From an uncultured Nitrospiraceae bacterium (lineage in GTDB: Bacteria; Nitrospirota; Thermodesulfovibrionia; Thermodesulfovibrionales; Dissulfurispiraceae), in contig CAIJNL010000002.1 of the NCBI GenBank assembly GCA_903822005.1, forward strand, positions 1 through 64,000: a stretch of 64,000 bases of DNA. The letters run 5' to 3'. The notes under the pieces were generated by a model that did no database searches, was not told the origin of the DNA, and saw nothing but the letters and a program-made list of their open reading frames with translations. Shown piece after piece: positions 17,132 to 25,517 of this stretch. Position 1 is the stretch's first letter, and the number at the start of each line of letters is the position of its first letter. Position numbers and translations under genes: made by a program.

Positions 17132-17226
17132 TTGCAACGAAAGTCTCACGATCCGGCAATATTGCAACACCGCATGAGCAGCAACCCTGTTTTTTCAATA
17201 TATTCCACCTTGGCACAAATCATGCC
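17132..17226 (+). promoter_or_regulatory. second sigma-54 promoter with tandem activator sites
   Basis: A -24/-12 element TTGGCACAAATCATGCC spans 17210-17226. Two TTGCAAC sites lie upstream at 17132 (inside the perfect palindrome CGTTGCAACG, 17130-17139) and at 17162, about three helical turns apart. The nearer one is 48 bases from the promoter motif, almost the same distance as before the transporter operon. A third GTTGCAAC palindrome is at 17302-17309, between promoter and gene. Confidence 0.82.
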
Positions 17227-17340
17227 CTATAAATCTGCCCTGTCGATGGATTCTGTTTTATCAGCATTTCACATATTCGTATCAAGATTCAAAGCGAAAG
17301 TGTTGCAACCATATCTACTTACAAACGAGAAGGAGGTTCT

Positions 17341-18495
17341 ATGAAAGTTATGAAAACGCTGGCCTTATGTCTATTTATCCAGCTATTGGGGGCAGCGCTC
17401 CTGGTCCTGGCAGTTGAGGCAAAGACCTTTGTTTACGTTTCCTGCGCGGACGACTCGGAAATTGCAATCATGGAGATAAATCCTGACAATGGAGACCTGA
17501 CACTGATTGAAAAGGTCAAGACCGGAAAGACCGTCATGCCTATGGCCGTGAGCCCTGATCGGCGGTTCCTATACGCCTCCATCCGTTCGATTCCCTTTTC
17601 CATTGCGTCTTACGCCATCAACCCCGGCACTGGTCAATTGAGCCACCTGTCGACGGTTCCCCTTCCCGACAACATGGCCTATATCTCCACGGACAAAACA
17701 GGCCGCTTCCTCTTCTCCGCTTCTTACGCCGGACACAAGATCAGCGTGAACCCGATCGGAGATAAAGGCTTTGTTCAGGCGGTGCCGACGCAGGTAATTA
17801 ATACTGGCCAGCACGCCCATGCGGTCCTGTCGGATACCTCCAACCGGTTTGTGTTTGTTCCGAATCTGGGGGTCGACCAGGTGATGCAGCTGGTTTTTGA
17901 CGAAAAAACCGGTATCCTGACTCCGAACAAGCCGGGCTTTATTAAAACGAAGCAAGCTGAGGGGCCGAGACATTTTACCTTTTCCCCAGACAGCAGGTTC
18001 GTCTATTTGCTCAATGAACTGACCGGCTTTGTCAATGTCTATGCAATGGATAATCAGACCGGGCTGTTGACGGAGATACAGACCATTTCTTCGATACCAC
18101 CGGGTGCCTATCTTATCCCCGGGAAGCCAGGACCTCCTATCGGCGGCACTAATCCGCCCCGCAAGGTCGATAGACCCGAGATATGGGCATCCGACATCCA
18201 TATCACTCCGGATGGCCGGTTTGTGTATACCGCGGAAAGAACAGGCAACTCCCTGTCCGCGTTTTCGGTTAATGGCGTAACAGGAAAGCTTACCTATATC
18301 GACAGTTATGACACGGAAGCGCAGCCACGCGGTATAAGGATAGATCCCAGGGGCAACTTTGTCATTGCCGCCGGACAGAAGTCGGCACATGCTTCGGTCT
18401 ACGGAATCAACAAAGCAACTGGGGAGTTGAAATTTCTGAAGCGCTACCGGGTTGGCAATGATCCAAACTGGATCGAAATTGTTGAGTTTCCCTGA
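17341..18495 (+). CDS. exported lactonase-like seven-bladed beta-propeller
   Basis: A 384-residue protein of the lactonase/6-phosphogluconolactonase (YbhE, PF10282) family. Residues 1 to about 27 form a signal peptide (LALCLFIQLLGAALLVLAVEA), so it is periplasmic or exported, unlike the cytosolic Pgl of sugar metabolism. Repeated blade units are visible (for example FVYVSCADDSEIAIMEI, FSPDSRFVYLLNELTG and TPDGRFVYTAERTGNSL). Translation starts at an ATG right after GAAGGAGG. It is under its own sigma-54 promoter of the same design as the transporter operon, so it is probably induced with it; opening a lactone form of the substrate outside the cytoplasm is a reasonable guess. Confidence 0.8.
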   Translation: MKVMKTLALCLFIQLLGAALLVLAVEAKTFVYVSCADDSEIAIMEINPDNGDLTLIEKVKTGKTVMPMAVSPDRRFLYASIRSIPFSIASYAINPGTGQLSHLSTVPLPDNMAYISTDKTGRFLFSASYAGHKISVNPIGDKGFVQAVPTQVINTGQHAHAVLSDTSNRFVFVPNLGVDQVMQLVFDEKTGILTPNKPGFIKTKQAEGPRHFTFSPDSRFVYLLNELTGFVNVYAMDNQTGLLTEIQTISSIPPGAYLIPGKPGPPIGGTNPPRKVDRPEIWASDIHITPDGRFVYTAERTGNSLSAFSVNGVTGKLTYIDSYDTEAQPRGIRIDPRGNFVIAAGQKSAHASVYGINKATGELKFLKRYRVGNDPNWIEIVEFP

Positions 18496-18511
18496 GAGAC
18501 ACACCTGGTAT

Positions 18512-18605
18512 ATTTTAGCTATGCATAGTTGTACTTTGCTAAAATGAATCCAGATAAGGAGGAGCGTCCTTACCGGCACAGAACTTTCTCTTGACGATGC
18601 CGGTA
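18512..18605. other. two inverted repeats in the gap after the lactonase
   Basis: ATTTTAGC (18512-18519) pairs perfectly with GCTAAAAT (18538-18545), and TACCGGCA (18571-18578) pairs with TGCCGGTA (18598-18605), with loops of 18 and 19 bases. Neither is followed by a clean T-run. They may end the lactonase transcript or be leader structures of the next gene. A ribosome-site-like AAGGAGGAG near 18557 has no usable start codon after it. Confidence 0.4.
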
Positions 18606-18720
18606 AAAATGTGGCAGAGTGTATCAAACAATACTCTGACTTTAACTAATCTGTCGTAAATTTTAGCCGTCCGGATACTTTAGTACATACAGGGAAGTCG
18701 AATAAGTTCTCATTCTTTCA

Positions 18721-18739
18721 ATGCAATTATTAATTGCAT
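18721..18739. promoter_or_regulatory. perfect 19-bp palindrome, operator-like
   Basis: ATGCAATTATTAATTGCAT is a perfect inverted repeat (9-bp arms, 1-bp centre) lying 28 bases before the ATG of the DUF6282-type gene and just upstream of its AAGGGGAGGG ribosome site. Its position suits a repressor operator. It does not match the TTGCAAC sites of the sigma-54 system. Confidence 0.5.
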
Positions 18740-18767
18740 GACAGTTAACTAAGGGGAGGGATTGTGT

Positions 18768-19775
18768 ATGGAAGAAAAAGAATCCAAAACAGGCAAATCA
18801 GGATTGAGCAGACGGGGTTTTCTGCAGGCTGTCGGGGTTATTGGCGCGGTTACTGTTGCCAAACAGGCGATGGCACAGATGCCCACCCTGGTTGCCGCCA
18901 ACCCGCTCGAGGGAGCGATTGAGATGCATGTCCATGCAGGCCCTGATGTATCCTCCCGCTCTGTCAACGACTTTGAACTCGCAAAGAAGGCCAAAGAGCT
19001 CGGAATGCGTGCAGTCGTTACGAAAAACCATGAATTTATCACCAATGACCGGGCCTATCTCGTAAGGCAGATTATTCCCGGGATCGAAGTGTTCGGCGGC
19101 CTTACCATGAATGAATCAGTCGGCGGTATCAGTCCTTACTCTGTCGACCTCATGCTCAAGTTCACCGGCGGATGCGGAAAGATCGTCTGGCTGCCGACTC
19201 ATGGAGCGGCCCATCACAAATCGTTCTTTGCCAAAAAAGCTGACGCCGGCGGCATCCGTGTGATTGATTCTTCAGGCAAGGTCATACCGGAACTGCGCAA
19301 AGTCCTGAAGCTGATTGCCAAGGCTGACGTAATTTTCGCCACTGGTCATGTTTCACCAAAAGAGGTTATCGCGTCGGTAAAAGCGGCCAAAGAAGAAGGC
19401 GTGCGGAAGGTATTGGTAACACATGCCCTGCAGTCCCCCGGAGAGTTGTCACTTGATGACCTCAAGCAATGCGTTGAAAACGGTGCCTATATCGAGCATT
19501 GCTACAGTTCTTACCTTATGGGGCCGCAAGCGAGTCTGGCCTGGATGCGGGGCTGGAAACATATCTCGATTGCCGATTTTGTTACCGCGATCAAAACGGT
19601 CGGCGCTGACAAGTGCGTAGTAGCATCAGACCTCGGACAATTCATGAATCCGACACCAGCAGACGGATTAAAGGAATTTGTCTTGAACCTCAAGACAGCG
19701 GGAATAACTGATGCACAGATGGACCTTATGATCAAGAAGAATCCGGCCCGCCTATTGGGTCTTGACCCCATGTAA
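18768..19775 (+). CDS. Tat-exported DUF6282-type TIM-barrel metallohydrolase-like protein
   Basis: A 335-residue protein with a twin-arginine signal (SRRGFLQAVG near residues 13-22, then a hydrophobic stretch ending AMA). The body resembles the DUF6282 family of amidohydrolase/PHP-like barrels: an MHVHAGPD motif near the mature N-terminus, later single histidines (TKNHEF, THGAAHHK, TGHVSPKE, THALQSP) and an acidic ASDLGQ near the end, all suited to a metal centre. The substrate is unknown. ATG 18768 sits 7 bases after the ribosome site. It follows the lactonase by 272 bases and may be a separate transcription unit with its own palindromic operator. Confidence 0.75.
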   Translation: MEEKESKTGKSGLSRRGFLQAVGVIGAVTVAKQAMAQMPTLVAANPLEGAIEMHVHAGPDVSSRSVNDFELAKKAKELGMRAVVTKNHEFITNDRAYLVRQIIPGIEVFGGLTMNESVGGISPYSVDLMLKFTGGCGKIVWLPTHGAAHHKSFFAKKADAGGIRVIDSSGKVIPELRKVLKLIAKADVIFATGHVSPKEVIASVKAAKEEGVRKVLVTHALQSPGELSLDDLKQCVENGAYIEHCYSSYLMGPQASLAWMRGWKHISIADFVTAIKTVGADKCVVASDLGQFMNPTPADGLKEFVLNLKTAGITDAQMDLMIKKNPARLLGLDPM

Positions 19776-19938
19776 TGCCGATAGTATGAGTTGAACCCGG
19801 ACTCCTTAACCTGTTTGACCTTCCGCTTGAGTTACCGGCGGGAGGTTAAATATTTTCAGCAATATTTAATCCCTGCTGCCCAATGAGTTAAGATATGTTG
19901 CAGGATTAAGAGTATTAATATCAGGAGATTTTCATAAA

Positions 19939-20568
19939 ATGTTATTGCAGGAGAACCGACTTGTAATATTTCTTCGCTACCCTGCCGTAGGCAGGGTCAA
20001 GACCCGCCTTATCCCTTCTCTCGGAACTGAAGGGGCCGCCCTCCTCTACCGCAGGTTGGCAGAGCATATGATCAAACGGACCGATGTATTGAAGGATGAG
20101 ATGCATATAGAATTCAGATGCGACGGGGCACCCGCCGAACTCTTCAGGCAGTGGCTTGGGGAGAGACCCTGTTTGGCCGAACAAGGCGATGGCTCACTCG
20201 GAGAGCGAATGAGCAGGACTTTTGCCGACCATTTTGCCGACAAGGCGAAATCAGTAGTCTTAATCGGTACAGACTGTCCAGATATCAGCGTTCAGCAACT
20301 GCAGGCAACAGTCCAAAGCCTCGAAAACCATGATCTGGTCCTCGGTCCCGCATATGATGGAGGCTACTATCTGATCGGGCTCTCGTCAAACAGACCGGAA
20401 CTCTTTACCGGCATCAACTGGGGCGAATCCTCGGTACTGAAGAAAACCCTTGCTGTTGCAGAGGCTCAGGGCTTGCGCACTAACCTTCTGGACACTCTCT
20501 TCGATATTGACCGCCCTGAAGACCTGCAGCACTGCATACGTCTTGGATTGCTGGACAAGGAATCATGA
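19939..20568 (+). CDS. TIGR04282-type glycosyltransferase
   Basis: A 209-residue GT-A-like protein of the DUF2064/TIGR04282 family. It has the GRVKTRL nucleotide-binding motif near residue 20, GTDCPD near 112 and GPAYDGGYYLIGL near 138, typical of the group. Databases label the family arsenosugar biosynthesis because it sometimes sits near ArsS, but no arsenic genes are here and that label should not be taken literally. Preceded by AGGAG. It overlaps the next glycosyltransferase by four bases, so the pair is co-translated. Confidence 0.85.
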   Translation: MLLQENRLVIFLRYPAVGRVKTRLIPSLGTEGAALLYRRLAEHMIKRTDVLKDEMHIEFRCDGAPAELFRQWLGERPCLAEQGDGSLGERMSRTFADHFADKAKSVVLIGTDCPDISVQQLQATVQSLENHDLVLGPAYDGGYYLIGLSSNRPELFTGINWGESSVLKKTLAVAEAQGLRTNLLDTLFDIDRPEDLQHCIRLGLLDKES

Positions 20569-21239
20569 TTAGCATCATCATACCGACAAAAAATGAAGCT
20601 GACTGCCTTAAAAGGACCCTGAGGCAGGCCCGTTGCGGCCTTGTGCATGAAATCATAGTGACTGACAACAACAGTACAGATAATACTCGATCAATTGCCG
20701 AATCTCTCGGATGCCGCGTTCTGAAGGTCTCCGGCAGCCGCGGGTCCCGCCTGAACCGGGCCGCTGCCATGGCAGGCGGGGATATACTGCTCTTTCTTCA
20801 TGCGGATACGCTTCTTCCTGCAGGCTTTGCCGAGGATATCTGCTCTATGCTGGAAGATACCCGGGTAATCGCAGGTGCATTCCGGTTAAGCATTTCAGCT
20901 CCGGACAGGGGATTGAACTTTGTCTGCACAATGGCCAACCTGCGCAGCCGTCTTCTGCAGCTGCCATACGGAGACCAGGCGTTGTTCATAAAGCGTAAGA
21001 TTTTCCTGCAGGAAAAAGGATTCCCTGATATGCCGATAATGGAAGATTACGTTTTTGTAAAACAGTTGAAGAAGAAAGGCCGGATAGGTTTATGCAGTTC
21101 TTCAGTTGTAACCTCTGCGAGGCGATGGAAAAAGCTTGGGATAGCCAAAACAACGCTGGTTAACCAGTTAATGCTTATTGGTTATCATCTCGGCATATCC
21201 CCTGAGAGGCTTGCGTCTTTCTACAGGGGACGGAGTTGA
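20565..21239 (+). CDS. TIGR04283-type family 2 glycosyltransferase
   Basis: A 224-residue GT2 glycosyltransferase. It begins MISIIIPTKNEADCL, has the nucleotide-binding VTDNNSTD and the DXD-like HADTLLP near residue 85, and PYGDQALF near 137. It usually travels with the TIGR04282 protein, as here with an ATGA overlap. Probably transfers a sugar to a small or lipid acceptor; the acceptor is unknown. Last gene of the two-gene unit. Confidence 0.86.
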   Translation: MISIIIPTKNEADCLKRTLRQARCGLVHEIIVTDNNSTDNTRSIAESLGCRVLKVSGSRGSRLNRAAAMAGGDILLFLHADTLLPAGFAEDICSMLEDTRVIAGAFRLSISAPDRGLNFVCTMANLRSRLLQLPYGDQALFIKRKIFLQEKGFPDMPIMEDYVFVKQLKKKGRIGLCSSSVVTSARRWKKLGIAKTTLVNQLMLIGYHLGISPERLASFYRGRS

Positions 21240-21254
21240 AGTCGTTAACTCTCC

Positions 21255-21283
21255 TTGACAAAAAAAGCTACTGAAATTATACT
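21255..21283 (+). promoter_or_regulatory. sigma-70 promoter
   Basis: TTGACA at 21255-21260, a 17-base spacer and TATACT at 21278-21283 form a near-consensus housekeeping promoter, 16 bases after the previous gene. It leaves a leader of roughly 130 bases before the next start codon. Confidence 0.65.
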
Positions 21284-21420
21284 AACGATACTGTTTATTC
21301 AGGAAATCAGCAATCGCTTTTCAATAGCTTTAATTCTAGTTTTCCCTGGTATTGATCAAGAGCGCAGGCCTTTCTCCCAACAATTGAAAGCAAATTATGT
21401 TTATGAAGGAGGTATGGAGT

Positions 21421-22266
21421 ATGAACAGGAATTTCAAATTTGAGAATATAGCCGCATTGATAGAATTCGTTGTCGGAAGCGGTCTCGCCATTTCCTTTCA
21501 CTGGTTCCTGGACTACAAGGAGGCTGCCTTTACTATCTTCGGTGTGGGAATATTGCTTTCGCTGGCGACATACCTGTTGCGCGAAGAACTGGCCAAGGTC
21601 CGTTCGGCGCTTACGAACCAATATACGCAATCACATGAGATAACCTCTGCACTGGCCCTTATTACCGATCCTGAATGCCAGGCCAAGGCAACCGAAATCC
21701 TGAACAGCGCCAAGAAGACCTTCGGTATCCTGCAGCAGGGGTATGTGCCCCTCAGTGAAACAGAGTTCTATCTCGAGACGGCCCGTGCCACAGATCTTTC
21801 CAGGACACAGATAAAGGCCGTCGATCCTTTCGCGTCGGGATGGGACACTCGCAGCGCAATCCTTAACCTGTATCAGGCCAACCTGAGGGTCCTTGAGCGC
21901 GGAGTAAAAATAATGCGCATATTCGTGGTCACCCGCGATGAATTTTCGGGGCCGGAGGTCCAGAAGATACTCACCCTTCAGCTCAGGGACGGGATTGATG
22001 TGCGGGTAGCCTACAGGGATGAACTGCCCTCGGCAGGAGATCATACCTGGGACAGTCCTCAGTCATACAACTTTGCGGTTTATGATGACAATCTTGCAAC
22101 CGACGTCTTTGCGACGCCGGGACACTATTTCGGCAGAAAAACATCACAAGCAGCGGAGTTGAGCAAATACCTTAGAATATTCGAAATAATCGAGCACAAT
22201 GCTTACAGGCTCTCGCTGGATGATGAGAAGCTGGTAGTATCTTATTCAGCCGCAGTCCCCACATAA
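21421..22266 (+). CDS. membrane protein with cytosolic PLD-like domain, function unknown
   Basis: A 281-residue protein. Two hydrophobic segments (about residues 8-25 and 33-52) make a hairpin in the membrane. A soluble part follows, with alternating strand and helix features (KTFGILQQGY, RTQIKAVDPFASGW, ILNLYQANLRVLERGVKIMRIFVV, SYNFAVYDDNLATDVFATP), reminiscent of the phospholipase-D-like fold but without visible HKD catalytic motifs. I do not recognise a named family. The ATG at 21421 follows AAGGAGG by eight bases. It stands alone behind a strong promoter and faces the convergent Fe-S gene. Confidence 0.6.
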   Translation: MNRNFKFENIAALIEFVVGSGLAISFHWFLDYKEAAFTIFGVGILLSLATYLLREELAKVRSALTNQYTQSHEITSALALITDPECQAKATEILNSAKKTFGILQQGYVPLSETEFYLETARATDLSRTQIKAVDPFASGWDTRSAILNLYQANLRVLERGVKIMRIFVVTRDEFSGPEVQKILTLQLRDGIDVRVAYRDELPSAGDHTWDSPQSYNFAVYDDNLATDVFATPGHYFGRKTSQAAELSKYLRIFEIIEHNAYRLSLDDEKLVVSYSAAVPT

Positions 22267-22286
22267 TGACAGTCATAGGGTTATGA

Positions 22287-23102
22287 TCAGCTAAGCCTGC
22301 TGACGAGTGAAATCGCATCGACACTGCAAGCACGCCTGCACAACCCGCAGCCATAACATTTCTCATCATTGACAACCGAGACCTGCCTGCCGTCATGAAT
22401 TGCGGAATCAATGGCCCCGAATTGACACCGCGTGCTGCAGAGGCCGCAGCCTATGCACAAATCCTTGTCAATAGCAGCAACATGTTCGGCCCTCGCAACC
22501 GTTTGCGCTCCTATCCCCGAAAGAGTCCTGATGGCTATGCAGTCACTGGCCGTACAATTACATACAGCACCGATGAATGGAGTCATCATGGTCCATATGG
22601 AGTGTATAGCCCCTCTGTCTTCCAGAGCCTCCATCTGTTTAATCGCCTCATCAGGACTGACCGCTTCCAGTCCCTCTTCCGAAGACTTGCCGAAATAACC
22701 CATATCGAATCCCTTATACCAGGCATCAGGGCTATAGCTGAGGGCATAACAGCAGCGTTCTTCTTTCCTGCTGATCGTCCAGCGGCAGGCGCAGGGCATC
22801 CGGACCACGCTGTCTGCCTTTAATACGATGTCTCTTATCTCTTCAATGGGCAAAACCTGTCCGAAATGTTCGACCCTGGCCTTGTCCTCCATGGCACGGA
22901 CCAGCTTGCCGGGAAGGCGTCCCTTTTTCATAAAAAGGCTTTCAAGGCGTCCCAGTGTCCTGAACCCGTCCGCAATAGTCGAATTCAGGAACCCTTCGAT
23001 ATATCTGCGGCGCCCGATATCAGCGAGAAGATCGTTGGCATAATTGGCGGCATTCTTATACCAGACCTTGCCGTCACCATGTTTTTTACAAAATTCGCAC
23101 AT
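22287..23102 (-). CDS. cysteine-rich 4Fe-4S dicluster protein
   Basis: A 271-residue protein with two ferredoxin-type CxxCxxC sets at the C-terminus (CIGCGLCSTRC and CYGCGLCRRAC), each able to hold a [4Fe-4S] cluster. More cysteines lie earlier: MCEFCKKHG at the start, PCACRW and RCC near the middle, and VCNCTASDC before the ferredoxin part, suggesting an additional metal site. No membrane segment. It probably acts in electron transfer in an anaerobe, partner unknown. It is followed upstream on the same strand by another Fe-S protein of the DUF362 type, and the two may work together. Confidence 0.75.
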   Translation of the reverse strand: MCEFCKKHGDGKVWYKNAANYANDLLADIGRRRYIEGFLNSTIADGFRTLGRLESLFMKKGRLPGKLVRAMEDKARVEHFGQVLPIEEIRDIVLKADSVVRMPCACRWTISRKEERCCYALSYSPDAWYKGFDMGYFGKSSEEGLEAVSPDEAIKQMEALEDRGAIHSIWTMMTPFIGAVCNCTASDCIAIRTLSGIGAQTVARAEHVAAIDKDLCIGCGLCSTRCQFGAIDSAIHDGRQVSVVNDEKCYGCGLCRRACSVDAISLVSRLS

Positions 23103-23147
23103 AAGTTATTGTATTGCTCATGAGACGAAAGGGTCAAGGAGCCCTGT

Positions 23148-24215
23148 TTATTTGAGTGTAATCGCCTTCTGCGGACAGATTTCCTGACAGCAAAAACAGA
23201 CTATACAGGTATCAGCCTTTACCTGCGGGAAATTATCACACATGGACAGGGCCGAAACAGGGCACTGCTCGACACACTTGCCACAACTGTTGCAGAGGTC
23301 AGGATCTGTCTGTGGACGCAAGAGTGTTCTCCCCTTTATCAATGTCTGTAAACCTTCATTGCTCATATTTGCTTCACCGCCCAGCGGAGGAAGTTTGAAT
23401 CCGGGCAGTTTCTTGAGCTCGCCTATGATTTCGATGCGATTGATGTCAAAATCACCCAGCCCCGCCTCTTTTGCCTTCTGCAGAAAACGAAGACGGCCCG
23501 GCTCACAACCCATCATGGTCGCTATGACAGCGTCCACTGCAACCGCGTTATCAGACGCGAGAATAAGGCCGATTTCTCTAAGATCAGGAGAAGCAGGCCC
23601 GTTGCCTTCCATGCCGACTATAGCGTCGACAATAAAGAAGTCCGGAATGCGAAGCCGGAATATATCTACTATAAGCTCATGAAAGCGTTCAGGGTTGCCG
23701 GCCTCCCTGTGCAGCATGGCCTTCTGCGCTCCAGGGAGAAAACCGTAGCTGTTTTTTATAGCGCCTGTCATTACGGTCAAGCCATGTGTTTTGAATTTTG
23801 GCAGACTGATTATTATGTCGGCATCAAGCACCGCCTGGGAAAGACTTACCTCGGACATAAATTCCGGCTTGAATGCAACTTTTTGTGAATCGTTGCCAAT
23901 GTTCTGATAATATCCTTTGGCCGCTTCCATAAGCCCGGTTGTTGCAAAACTCTTCTCATTGGATCCGTAGCTGAATATTCCAGGATTGTCACCTACAACT
24001 ATGGCTGACGGCCCCATTGATTCCACTTTGTCCACAACCGCCCTGAGCACAGCTGGATTAGTGACTATACTCTCTTTGGCTTCAGAAATCCTGAGCACAT
24101 TTGGTTTTAAGAGCACTTTTTTTCCCGCGAGACTTATTGGGAATATTTCGAAAGCCTTGTCAATTGCCTGGCGAACATTTTCATAAGTTGCAGGCCGGAT
24201 CATCACTTTTGCCAT
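23148..24215 (-). CDS. DUF362 domain protein with C-terminal ferredoxin
   Basis: A 355-residue protein. The DUF362 domain fills about residues 1-280 (KVLLKPNVL, VGDNPG, SLPKFKTHGLTVMTGAIKNSYGFLPG and the like). A two-cluster ferredoxin follows at about 300-350, with CNSCGKCVEQCPVSAL and CIVCFCCQEICPQKAI. DUF362 proteins are widespread in anaerobes and poorly characterised. ATG 24215 follows AGGAGGA closely; a longer in-frame reading into the upstream rarA gene is not the true start. Co-directional with rarA and the HD-GYP gene. Confidence 0.85.
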   Translation of the reverse strand: MAKVMIRPATYENVRQAIDKAFEIFPISLAGKKVLLKPNVLRISEAKESIVTNPAVLRAVVDKVESMGPSAIVVGDNPGIFSYGSNEKSFATTGLMEAAKGYYQNIGNDSQKVAFKPEFMSEVSLSQAVLDADIIISLPKFKTHGLTVMTGAIKNSYGFLPGAQKAMLHREAGNPERFHELIVDIFRLRIPDFFIVDAIVGMEGNGPASPDLREIGLILASDNAVAVDAVIATMMGCEPGRLRFLQKAKEAGLGDFDINRIEIIGELKKLPGFKLPPLGGEANMSNEGLQTLIKGRTLLRPQTDPDLCNSCGKCVEQCPVSALSMCDNFPQVKADTCIVCFCCQEICPQKAITLK

Positions 24216-24249
24216 CTGACTCCTCCTCATATCTGAAATAAAAAACAGC

Positions 24250-25515
24250 TCAGGGGTTATAGTACTTCTTCTTTTTCTGCAGGTATTCCTGCTCGACATG
24301 CCCTCCGAACGCGTGAGGATACTTGTACCCTTCCCCATGACCCATCTTCTTTGCCCCCTTATAGCTGCTGTCCCTGAGATGAGACGGGACTTCCATGGTC
24401 TCCTCCGTCCCGATATCCTCAAGCGCCGCTTCAATGGCCATGTACGAAGCATTGCTCTTTGGCGCCAGTGCCACATACGTTACAGCCTGGGCCAAAGGAA
24501 TCCTGCCTTCAGGCATCCCGACAAACTCTACAGCCCGCAATGCGGATGTCGCGACAACGAGCGCCATAGGGTCGGCATTGCCTACATCTTCCGACGCGCA
24601 TATTACTATCCTTCTGGCAATGAACCTCGGATCTTCACCGGCATAAATCATCTTTGCAAGGTAATAGATCGCTGCGTCCGGGTCTGATCCTCTCATACTC
24701 TTTATAAATGCCGATATAGTGTCGTAATGCTGGTCGCCCTTTTTATCATAGACAATGACCTTTTTTTGTATGGACTCCTCGGCAACCGGAAGGTCAATTC
24801 TTATAACTCCATCAGCAGCAGACGGCGTAGTAAGGGCGGCAATCTCAAGTGCCGACAGTGCCTTGCGGCCATCCCCGTCAGCCATCTTCGCTATATGTAT
24901 CAGCGCATTTTCGTCCACAGCAATGTTCAAGCCGCCAAGGCCCCGCTCCGGGTCATCAAGAGCATTGTGAAGGAGTTTCACAATATCATCTGCTGTCAAA
25001 GGTCTGAGTTCGAAGACCTGGCTTCTCGAAAGCAGCGCCGAATTCACATAAAAGGACGGGTTTTCGACTGTCGCAGCGATAAGGATTATATTGCCCTCTT
25101 CTACATCGGGCAACAACGCGTCCTGCTGGAGTTTGTTGAACCTGTGTATTTCGTCAAGAAAAAGTATGCTCCGAATTCCTTTGGCCTTGCGGTTTCTCGC
25201 AGCCTGTATGACCTTCCTCAGATCGTCGAGTCCGGCAGTGGCCGCATTAAGCCATTCGAAATGTGATTTGGTCCTGGCAGCGATAACCTTGGCCATCGCC
25301 GTCTTGCCGGTACCGGGAGGCCCGTACAGAATAAGCGAAGTAATACGGTCCGCCTCTATTGCCCGGCGCAGAAGCATGCCTTCCCCGATAATGTGCTCCT
25401 GACCTATATATTCCCCAAGCGTCCTTGGACTCATGCGGAATGCAAGAGGTACCGAACCGGTGGGCTTTTTCCCCTCTATCCGGACATCATCAGTATCCGA
25501 ACTGAAAAGGTCCAT
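24250..25515 (-). CDS. rarA: replication-associated recombination ATPase RarA/MgsA
   Basis: A 421-residue AAA+ ATPase related to clamp-loader subunits. Walker A is YGPPGTGKT near residue 64, Walker B is LFLDEIHRFNK, and the C-terminal MgsA domain contains IKSMRGSDPDAAIYYLAKMI and GHGEGYKYPHAF. It acts at stalled replication forks and gaps in DNA, with SSB and RecA. The gene is full length and ends three bases after the end of the HD-GYP unit begins, in a leftward block. Confidence 0.93.
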   Translation of the reverse strand: MDLFSSDTDDVRIEGKKPTGSVPLAFRMSPRTLGEYIGQEHIIGEGMLLRRAIEADRITSLILYGPPGTGKTAMAKVIAARTKSHFEWLNAATAGLDDLRKVIQAARNRKAKGIRSILFLDEIHRFNKLQQDALLPDVEEGNIILIAATVENPSFYVNSALLSRSQVFELRPLTADDIVKLLHNALDDPERGLGGLNIAVDENALIHIAKMADGDGRKALSALEIAALTTPSAADGVIRIDLPVAEESIQKKVIVYDKKGDQHYDTISAFIKSMRGSDPDAAIYYLAKMIYAGEDPRFIARRIVICASEDVGNADPMALVVATSALRAVEFVGMPEGRIPLAQAVTYVALAPKSNASYMAIEAALEDIGTEETMEVPSHLRDSSYKGAKKMGHGEGYKYPHAFGGHVEQEYLQKKKKYYNP

Positions 25516-25517
25516 AT

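Noticed and set aside
18505-18521. A third sigma-54 promoter before the DUF6282 gene
   Set aside because: The CTGGTATATTTTAGC match has nine rather than ten bases between GG and GC and a poor -12, and no TTGCAAC site precedes it.
17569-18627. A 352-codon frame antisense to the lactonase gene
   Set aside because: It lies opposite a well-supported beta-propeller gene and shows no domain or ribosome site.
19939-21239. Arsenosugar biosynthesis role for the two glycosyltransferases
   Set aside because: The database family names suggest it, but no ArsS or other arsenic gene is near, so the role is not supported.
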